Origin: an uncultured Prevotella sp. | GTDB taxonomy: Bacteria; Bacteroidota; Bacteroidia; Bacteroidales; Bacteroidaceae | DNA: 64,000 bases | Direction: 5' to 3' | Assembly: GCA_900547005.1 (NCBI GenBank) | Contig: URER01000001.1 | Location: forward strand, 1-64,000 | Part shown: positions 57,858-64,000 of the stretch, one piece after another | How the letters are laid out: every line of letters begins with the position of its first letter | How positions within the stretch are numbered: position 1 is the first letter of the stretch | Position numbers and translations under genes: made by a program | The notes under the pieces: model-generated | What the model was told of the DNA's origin: nothing | The model's database searches: none | Seen by the model: only the letters and a program-made list of their open reading frames with translations

Positions 57858-58757
57858 ATGATAAGCGAACTGTCCATACTCATACCCGTATATAATGACA
57901 ATGCGTTGCCTCTTGTAAGTGAGTTGCAGCGTCAGGCGGCTGTTATATCTGGATTAGAGTATGAGATTCTTGCGGTGGATGACGGCAGTACGGATGCTTG
58001 TATTATACGGAGAAACGAGGCAATAGATATCATAGAGCATTGTAAATATGTCAGATGTCCTCACAGCGACTGCCGTGCAGCGATGCGGAACAATATGGCC
58101 CGTTATGGAAAATACGAGTGGTGCCTAATGATAGATGCCCGTTTGACGATACCAAATGATGATTTTCTACTTCGTTATCTCACTGCACCGGTTGGTAAAG
58201 GCGAGGTTGTTTGCGGCGGAGTCTGCGTTGACGGCGGTGTAGATACAAAGAGATTATACCGTGAGAACCTGCGTTTCCGTTATGAGAAACATGAGGAACG
58301 CAACCATTCCTTGCAGGCACGGCAGGCTTTTCCTTATCGTTCGTTCCGTACGACCAACTTCTTCTATCATCGCACGGTGCTCGAACGGGTGCCTTATGAT
58401 GAGCGGATAAAGAGCTATGGCTATGAGGATGTGATGCTGGGTAAGGCTTTGGAGCAGGCCGGTATAATAGTCAATCATATTGATAATCCCGTTGCATATA
58501 CCTATTTCGAGGATAATCAAGCCTATCTGCGTAAGTTGAATGAGGCTTTGCAGACCCTTCATGACTTTGAAACTGAGCTGCGCGACTACTCTCCCCTACT
58601 CTACGTTGTGGATTGGTTGCGCAAATACCGTCTTGAAAAAATAATGTTGTTGTTGCATAAACAATGTCTGCGCAAGATAGAATTATGCAATCTCAGAAGC
58701 AGAAGACCTTCGCTGCTGCTGCTCAAACTCTATAAGCTCGGCACATATCTGAGCTGA
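57858..58757 (+). CDS. Glycosyltransferase family 2 (galactosyltransferase-like C-terminal part)
   Basis: 299 aa. N-terminal ELSILIPVYNDNALPLVSEL, EILAVDDGSTDACI, and CLMIDARLTIPNDDF in place of a classical DXD; later FRTTNFFYHRTVLERVPYDE and YGYEDVMLGKALEQAG (ED pair typical of the galactosyltransferase C-terminal motif). The C-terminal 60 residues are basic and may associate with the membrane. Single gene between two minus-strand operons, with a consensus -7 box. Confidence 0.88.
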   Translation: MISELSILIPVYNDNALPLVSELQRQAAVISGLEYEILAVDDGSTDACIIRRNEAIDIIEHCKYVRCPHSDCRAAMRNNMARYGKYEWCLMIDARLTIPNDDFLLRYLTAPVGKGEVVCGGVCVDGGVDTKRLYRENLRFRYEKHEERNHSLQARQAFPYRSFRTTNFFYHRTVLERVPYDERIKSYGYEDVMLGKALEQAGIIVNHIDNPVAYTYFEDNQAYLRKLNEALQTLHDFETELRDYSPLLYVVDWLRKYRLEKIMLLLHKQCLRKIELCNLRSRRPSLLLLKLYKLGTYLS

Positions 58758-58784
58758 GAATGCCGGATTATAATGTTTGATTCC

Positions 58785-59792
58785 CTATTTATTTCCACAC
58801 AAAAGAGCCGTTATCTTCTTCTCTATATAGAATAGAACATAGCTGAAAACCGTTGCAATGGTAATCGTAGCTGCAAATAGTACAATGAACTTTACGAAGT
58901 CATTATTTATATGTCCGAGCAGGCTCTCAGTCATCTTATATACAATGAAAAGGATAATGCTCTGATAAAGAAATATATTATAGCCTCTCACATTCCACAC
59001 CTTTACTATATATATATATTGTATTGTTATGTAATGGAATATTATAGCCAATATACAGATTACTCCTAAGTTGTATAGAAGGAAGAACATATCAGGCGGA
59101 AACTTCTGAAACATCTTCCCGTTCAGTAAGAGATAAGCCGATATGGTGACTGGTAATATGGCCACAGACACTATTTGTTTTACATTAAGTCTTTTATAGA
59201 AGAGAAATCCGGAGATATAGAAGACGTTGTAACAAAGTATATTTTCCAGTATATTTTCGGGCGAATGTATCTTGAAAAGGCAACAAATAGCAAACAGCAG
59301 AAAACAGATGGCAGCGTATATAGTTGCTGGAATCTTTTTCATAATGGTCTTTTGTATGGGCAGCGAGCATGAAATTATCATGTAACATGAAATGAACCAA
59401 GTGTAGCCTAAATACGGAATCTTTTCACTGCCACCCGTAGCAAGCAGTTTAATTATGTCGGTGACAGTAAGCTGTGTTAAATCTATCTTTTTGCCCTCGA
59501 AGTTAATATTTAGCAAAGTACAGGCATAAAACCAAGCAATAAGAAAGAAAAGGAATATATAATATGGAAGAAGAACCCTTTTAGTTCTGTTTATTATAGT
59601 TTCTTTAAGGTGGAATTCTTTTTTATATGACTGCGATGCGCCTGCAATGAAGAATATTACAGGCATTTCAAAGAGCATCAGCGACTTGTCAAAATGGAAG
59701 TCAAGATAGAACCAAAAAGATGTATGTATCACGCATACGATATACATCATTGTCAGTGAGCGGTAGCAATCTAATTGAATATCCCTTTTCAT
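58785..59792 (-). CDS. Acyltransferase family 3 membrane protein
   Basis: 335 aa with about ten hydrophobic segments. N-terminal KRDIQLDCYRSLTMMYIVCV, IHTSFWFYLDFHF (catalytic His region) and a basic TIINRTKRVLLPYYIFLF loop are typical of Acyltransferase 3 proteins that O-acetylate surface polysaccharides. The frame extends to 59849, inside the neighbouring gene, but ATG 59792 (MKRDIQLDCYRS) matches the family. It begins 14 nt after the end of the preceding minus-strand gene, in one operon. Confidence 0.85.
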   Translation of the reverse strand: MKRDIQLDCYRSLTMMYIVCVIHTSFWFYLDFHFDKSLMLFEMPVIFFIAGASQSYKKEFHLKETIINRTKRVLLPYYIFLFFLIAWFYACTLLNINFEGKKIDLTQLTVTDIIKLLATGGSEKIPYLGYTWFISCYMIISCSLPIQKTIMKKIPATIYAAICFLLFAICCLFKIHSPENILENILCYNVFYISGFLFYKRLNVKQIVSVAILPVTISAYLLLNGKMFQKFPPDMFFLLYNLGVICILAIIFHYITIQYIYIVKVWNVRGYNIFLYQSIILFIVYKMTESLLGHINNDFVKFIVLFAATITIATVFSYVLFYIEKKITALLCGNK

Positions 59793-59805
59793 AAAGCACG
59801 CATTG

Positions 59806-61221
59806 TTATCTGATAATCTCCACATTGTCTTTATATACGAGCCATACATTCTCGTATTTATGAGCTATCGCACGGTTGGCAATACTGTCTATTTTGTTTT
59901 TTTCAGTCTCATCAATATAATAGTGTTCTATGTTGCGTGGCCATTCATAGTTATTGTAGGCAAGTGCAGCCTTGCCGTAACCGAAGGCATCACGGGGGAT
60001 AACACAAAACGAGGAATATTTAGGAGCATCATCCTCAATCACTATAACATATACGCGGTCGATGCGCTTGCCTGTTTTTTTAATAATGTCCTCTGCCATT
60101 CTCTTGCCTATAAGTCCCGACTCGTATGATTTCTGCCAATGATGCCAATCTATGAATAGGCAGGATAAGATGAAAAATGGTAACAGTCGTTTTATTAGAA
60201 TTATGTGTTCTGACTTGTCTGTCATGTAGCCAATCATTAAAGATGCTATGCTCAATCCCGCATAAGGGTGCATTGCTGTGAAAATAGTAACCAAATGCGG
60301 TGATACGGCAATAAGTAAACAAACAACAAGAGCTGCGAAACGTAGGTTTATCCAATGTTCTTTTTTATTTGCAAATACCGCTATCATAAATGGTAGAGAC
60401 AGGAGCAAGGTTATTACAGTAATCCAAAGATTGCGCAAAGGAGGATATACCAAGCTGACAAAGTCTAACGGTAGCCATGTCATTCCGAGAAATACGCATA
60501 TATTCTTAAACTTTCTTGCGAATGTATTCTCTAAATATTCGTCATTTATTTCAACTACATCTGTGGTTAGCAGAAGCCTTGATGCAAAATATAATGCTAT
60601 GAATAATATAGCCAAGACACTATCTTTAATGGCTTGTCGCAATGTGATGCGTCCGAAAGCGTAGGCTATTATCTGAGGAATAACGAAATAAACGATTGCA
60701 TTTTCCTTTGCGAGTGTACCGATTGTTACGCACAACAGCCAAATTATTATATTATATGTGTGGTGTCGTTGTAGGTATATGAATGTCGCTAAAAGTCCCC
60801 AAAAGGAAGAATATGCTTGGTTTATGGAGTCAATACCGAGTATCGTGCCAAGCATTGCTGGCGATATGAAGAAATAAAGTGCTGTTACATTACACGCGAA
60901 ACTTTTGAATTTAAGCTCCTTTGCTATCTTATATATAAGATAAGTGCCACCCAAATGGGCAAGATACACCACTATATGGTTTAATGCAGGGAAAAAAGTT
61001 GGGTGTAAAGACAATATATAACCAATAATTCCATCCCACGGTCGCCAATATGTAAAGCGCGGTATCAGTCGTCCTACGAAGCTGTCTCCAAAATCATAAT
61101 CAGGCGTGGTGAAATATCCCCAATCATCGAATGTCGGCAGAAGAAGTGTCAGCCAATATATTATAAAAGGAGACAGTAGCAAGATAACTGTAAATAAAGG
61201 ATTTAGTTTTATTTGTTTCAT
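59806..61221 (-). CDS. Polytopic membrane protein of the glycan cluster (GT-C-like)
   Basis: 471 aa with about 10 membrane helices. An acidic early loop (LLPTFDDWGYFTTPDYDFGD) after the first helix is reminiscent of the DD/DE motif of GT-C transferases, and the C-terminal ~100 residues form a soluble domain (KRIDRVYVIVIEDDAPKYSS). No confident family assignment; it could be a lipid-linked sugar transferase or oligosaccharide polymerase. Located 3 nt after porZ on the same strand, so it is in the same transcript. Confidence 0.7.
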   Translation of the reverse strand: MKQIKLNPLFTVILLLSPFIIYWLTLLLPTFDDWGYFTTPDYDFGDSFVGRLIPRFTYWRPWDGIIGYILSLHPTFFPALNHIVVYLAHLGGTYLIYKIAKELKFKSFACNVTALYFFISPAMLGTILGIDSINQAYSSFWGLLATFIYLQRHHTYNIIIWLLCVTIGTLAKENAIVYFVIPQIIAYAFGRITLRQAIKDSVLAILFIALYFASRLLLTTDVVEINDEYLENTFARKFKNICVFLGMTWLPLDFVSLVYPPLRNLWITVITLLLSLPFMIAVFANKKEHWINLRFAALVVCLLIAVSPHLVTIFTAMHPYAGLSIASLMIGYMTDKSEHIILIKRLLPFFILSCLFIDWHHWQKSYESGLIGKRMAEDIIKKTGKRIDRVYVIVIEDDAPKYSSFCVIPRDAFGYGKAALAYNNYEWPRNIEHYYIDETEKNKIDSIANRAIAHKYENVWLVYKDNVEIIR

Positions 61222-61223
61222 TT

Positions 61224-63338
61224 CTATTTTATGATGGCTATTTTACATACAGTGCCTTTACTTCCGTCGCTCGTAGCTGTTTGAACCATATATATACCCG
61301 AAGCCACGCGCTTGCCTTTCAAGTCGTTGCCATCCCAAAGGAACGAGCCGCCCGTGCTGCGTCCTTGTGCCACGAGAACACCGTTTGAGGTCGTAATCTT
61401 CACGTCTGCATTGAAAGAAAGTCCTGTTATTGTTATCATTCCGCGGTATTCTGGCCGCACAGGATTAGGATAAGCCCAGACATTGTCCTTGTTCATGTCT
61501 TCGTTCGTCTCGCTCGCTTCACTCTGATATGAGCATAATCCTTTGTCTGTACCGATGAATACTTTACCCGTTTTGTTATCAATAATGATGCTTTGTATAA
61601 CGTTTGAGAGTATGCTACTGTTGCTTGTGGTGAAGTGATGCTCCTCTACGATGTTGTCATTGCTAACGACATAAAGTCCATTATTGTTCGTTCCAATCCA
61701 TTTACGATTGGCATTATCTACGGCAATGGCGGTTATGTCAAGTCCAGAAAGCAGGTAATCGGCAAGATTGGTACCGTCATTACGGGGCACTTTTACCTGA
61801 TAGAAACCTAAAGAAGGATTATTTTGATATTCTGGGGGAAGCATGAGCAGAGCTTGATCTATACCAATCCAAATATTTCCTTCCTTGTCTTTAGCTAATG
61901 TCCTGCAACCCGATACATTGTTAAAGGTTATACCGTCTTCATTAACAAAATTTGAATATTCATTAACGGCATCTGTCATGGTATCATAAAGATAAACAGC
62001 AGGATAGTTCCAGTCATTATTACACATCCATATTTGGCCTTTGTCGTTCATTTCCTTAAATTTGAGAAAACCTCCATTCTCGCCACTTATGGAATTACTA
62101 AGTGTAGACCAAGTATTGTCAGAATTAAGTCTTAGTAATGTGTTTTTGCTGCTTCCTGTATTTGCTAAGAACAGATTTCCGTTCTTGTCATAAAGGACAG
62201 ATGTAATGATTTCATAATTTACATTCTTGTCGGATACATTATAGTGAGAATAAATAGGACTATTCTCGTGGTTCCAATGATTTGTTACTTCACCATCATA
62301 GAATTCGAAAAGTCCTGCCTGACTGCCTGCTACGATGTGGCGGTTGTCGCGTGGGTCAATGTCAAGACTTATTATGTCTTGGTATCTTACACCATACTTA
62401 TCCCCAATCCCTTCGTTATTGAACGTTGTCCATGAGTTGTTGTTCAAATCGAGAATCTGTATTGAGGCTGGTTGCTCCAAGTCCCATCCGCTACCATTGC
62501 AAGAATATAACTTGTTGTCATGTATTTTTAGAAAGCCGAAATAATTGTATTTCGGTCCGTCGGGATTGATGTCTTGTGCTATAAAAGTTTTTGTGCCGTT
62601 GTCATTGTCGAGTTTATAGCCTTGCAGTTTGCCGTCCTGCTGGTTGCTCCAGTAACACTTGTTGGTGTTGTCGTAGGCAATGTATTCCTTATAGCCGTTA
62701 TTAGTACTCACAATAATATCGTTCGCATCGTTGAAAGATACTGATGCAGACGTGATTTTCCAGTTGTTTTTATCAATCAGGTTGTCTGATATTTTGCCAG
62801 CATAGACGCCCGATGGGGTCTTTGCATATATGGTGTTGTTTTCTATTGCGCAGTCAGTGACATTCATTTTTAGGTTATACGTGTCGCTTATCTCCGCGTC
62901 TTTGACATTTATTTTCACTATTCCGAATCCGGTGCTGAGATAAGCGTAGTTGCCGTTTATTGTAATGTTGTTGACAGTTTTGTCTTCAGTCATTGATTTG
63001 TCATAGTAGTCACTGATGTTTACCACATTGCTGTTGTTATCAAGCAGGTCGATATTGTGGTCTGTATAGATTATAACAAGCCTCTTCGCACCATTACACC
63101 ATGCAATATATTGTATGCCGCTATCGTTCAGCGGATATACGGTATCGTATGTAGCAACGCTTTTGTCAACTGTATTATACGAGAAAATATTGTCGGAACT
63201 GAGCACGTACACAAGATTGCCGGCAGGTTCTATGTCTGTTATGTCACTGTAGCCGATATACGTCTGCCATTGTCCTATCTTGTCGGCAAATACAGACGAT
63301 ACTACCGATAGCATTAAAGTAAGAATGATATTTCTCAT
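61224..63338 (-). CDS. porZ: PorZ-like beta-propeller protein of the type IX secretion system
   Basis: 704 aa. Signal peptide (MRNIILTLMLSVVSSVFA), then two-component-regulator-propeller type repeats (WQTYIGYSDITDIEPAGNLV; KWIGTNNNGLYVVSNDNIVE; IDNKTGKVFIGTDKGLCSYQ) forming beta-propellers, and a T9SS-type C-terminal domain (VWAYPNPVRPEYRGMITITG, then GSFLWDGNDLKGKRVASGIY). This is the layout of PorZ, which in Porphyromonas gingivalis is part of the attachment complex and binds anionic LPS. Its neighbour rdgB and the glycan genes behind it support the call. Confidence 0.87.
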   Translation of the reverse strand: MRNIILTLMLSVVSSVFADKIGQWQTYIGYSDITDIEPAGNLVYVLSSDNIFSYNTVDKSVATYDTVYPLNDSGIQYIAWCNGAKRLVIIYTDHNIDLLDNNSNVVNISDYYDKSMTEDKTVNNITINGNYAYLSTGFGIVKINVKDAEISDTYNLKMNVTDCAIENNTIYAKTPSGVYAGKISDNLIDKNNWKITSASVSFNDANDIIVSTNNGYKEYIAYDNTNKCYWSNQQDGKLQGYKLDNDNGTKTFIAQDINPDGPKYNYFGFLKIHDNKLYSCNGSGWDLEQPASIQILDLNNNSWTTFNNEGIGDKYGVRYQDIISLDIDPRDNRHIVAGSQAGLFEFYDGEVTNHWNHENSPIYSHYNVSDKNVNYEIITSVLYDKNGNLFLANTGSSKNTLLRLNSDNTWSTLSNSISGENGGFLKFKEMNDKGQIWMCNNDWNYPAVYLYDTMTDAVNEYSNFVNEDGITFNNVSGCRTLAKDKEGNIWIGIDQALLMLPPEYQNNPSLGFYQVKVPRNDGTNLADYLLSGLDITAIAVDNANRKWIGTNNNGLYVVSNDNIVEEHHFTTSNSSILSNVIQSIIIDNKTGKVFIGTDKGLCSYQSEASETNEDMNKDNVWAYPNPVRPEYRGMITITGLSFNADVKITTSNGVLVAQGRSTGGSFLWDGNDLKGKRVASGIYMVQTATSDGSKGTVCKIAIIK

Positions 63339-63390
63339 AATAACCTGATAATCTTTATGTTTATGGATATGTTTATCGCACTGTTGATTT

Positions 63391-63454
63391 AATAAAAATC
63401 CCTCATTAAGTGATTGAATGCTCTTGAATGGTCACTCAATGAGGGATTTTTATT
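63391..63454. terminator. Long perfect-arm hairpin between porZ and rdgB
   Basis: AATAAAAATCCCTCATT (63391-63407) and AATGAGGGATTTTTATT (63438-63454) are fully complementary over 17 bp, with an inner AGTGA/TCACT pair. The A/T tracts terminate in both directions; on the minus strand it ends the rdgB transcript. Confidence 0.9.
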
Positions 63455-63463
63455 TATTCTCCC

Positions 63464-64000
63464 CTACCCTTTCAGATACTCCGCAAGCTTTTCCACGGCT
63501 AAGGCACGGTGGCTTATCTTGTTTTTCACCTCGTTACCAAGCTCGGCGAAGGACTTGTCGTAGCCGTCGGGCATGAATATCGGATCGTAGCCGAACCCCT
63601 CGCTGCCATGCTTTTCTGTGAGGATAGTGCCGTCTACGCGGCCTAAAAACTGGCGGGCGGTAATCTCTCCGTCGGCGTTTGCCTCGATAAGGGTTATCAC
63701 GGTGCTGAAATGTGCGGCGCGGTTAGTCTTGCCGTTGAGGTTCTTCAGCAGCAGAGCCATGTTGGCTTCGCTGTCGTGTCCGTCGCCACCGGCATAGCGT
63801 GCGCTGCGTACTCCCGGCTCACCGCCAAGCTCGTCAACGAGCAAGCCTGTGTCGTCGGCAACCACGGCGTATGGCATTGGATAGCCGGTGTCTTGCAGAT
63901 AGTCGGCCACAGCAGCGGCTTTTATCTCCGAATTTTCCTCTAATGTGGTGCCGTTTTCTTCTATTTCGGCAGTCATATTGATGTCTTTCAGCGACAAAAC
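63464..64000 (-). CDS. rdgB: Non-canonical purine NTP pyrophosphatase (dITP/XTP), partial at window edge
   Basis: The last ~178 residues are present; the N-terminus (~20 residues with the TNNxHK nucleotide motif) is outside the window, and the visible part begins with LSLKDI. Family motifs: VVADDTGLLVDELGGEPGVRSARYAG, split by catalytic Asp residues, and GSEGFGYDPIFMPDG, SFAELGNEVKNKISHRALA. It hydrolyses dITP, ITP and XTP to prevent their incorporation into DNA and RNA. Located upstream of porZ in the same orientation, separated by a terminator. Confidence 0.95.
   Translation of the reverse strand, partial: VLSLKDINMTAEIEENGTTLEENSEIKAAAVADYLQDTGYPMPYAVVADDTGLLVDELGGEPGVRSARYAGGDGHDSEANMALLLKNLNGKTNRAAHFSTVITLIEANADGEITARQFLGRVDGTILTEKHGSEGFGYDPIFMPDGYDKSFAELGNEVKNKISHRALAVEKLAEYLKG

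Overview
The window is chromosomal DNA of a Bacteroidota species, most likely Prevotella in the broad sense. Supporting signs are promoters with the Bacteroidota -7 box TAnnTTTG (often with TTG about 20 nt upstream), a Sus-type starch cluster with a two-CBM20 GH77 enzyme and GH97, proteins carrying type IX secretion (T9SS) C-terminal sorting domains, PorZ, a BspA-like leucine-rich repeat protein, and DUF4254 and DUF4294 proteins. No rRNA, tRNA, CRISPR array, transposase or phage gene was seen.

Layout. 0.2-13.8 kb: alpha-glucan utilisation, with an MFS sugar transporter, then malQ, susB (GH97, frame-broken), pulA and a SusA-like neopullulanase. Two toxin-antitoxin modules (AbiEi/AbiEii and a HigBA type) sit between the transporter and the enzymes. 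A perfect 16-bp LacI-type palindrome lies in front of malQ. 14-17.4 kb: an orphan AAA ATPase, DUF4254, a GT9 glycosyltransferase and a rubredoxin too short for most ORF callers. 17.7-31.4 kb: ABC exporter, nadK, DJ-1, ispD, recG, an M23/LysM peptidase, PAP2, an epimerase, RNase R and a hemolysin III protein. 32-41.6 kb: a secreted M6 peptidase, a sirtuin lacking the zinc cysteines, three FKBP isomerases in a row, an Lrp regulator next to a C26-M19 fusion hydrolase, and a lipoprotein glutaminyl cyclase. 41.7-52.8 kb: LytTR regulator, TonB receptor with a small TPR partner, TPR-HTH regulator, BspA-like protein, DUF4294, LtaS-type transferase and nadA. 53.3-64 kb: a second AAA ATPase, a surface-glycan cluster (four glycosyltransferases, an acyltransferase, a polytopic membrane protein), porZ and a partial rdgB.

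The most unusual content is non-coding. (1) A family of mosaic palindromic elements, built from purine-rich and pyrimidine-rich short-repeat arms around short conserved cores, occupies about a dozen intergenic gaps. The same kind of sequence lies in frame inside three housekeeping genes (malQ, an NAD-dependent epimerase and rnr). (2) A ~500-bp structured non-coding element occurs twice in inverted orientation, each time just after a stop codon, and a 76-bp piece of it forms a near-perfect direct repeat around the AbiE locus. (3) Three intergenic arrays of short palindromes repeat with a 22-23-nt period.

How the genes work together. The Sus cluster degrades starch and maltodextrin: SusA and PulA cut in or near the periplasm, SusB trims, the MFS protein imports maltose or short dextrins, and cytoplasmic MalQ disproportionates them. 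The 53-63 kb glycan genes lie next to porZ, which in T9SS bacteria takes part in attaching anionic LPS to secreted cargo. The M6 peptidase and the BspA-like protein carry C-terminal tails of the T9SS cargo type.
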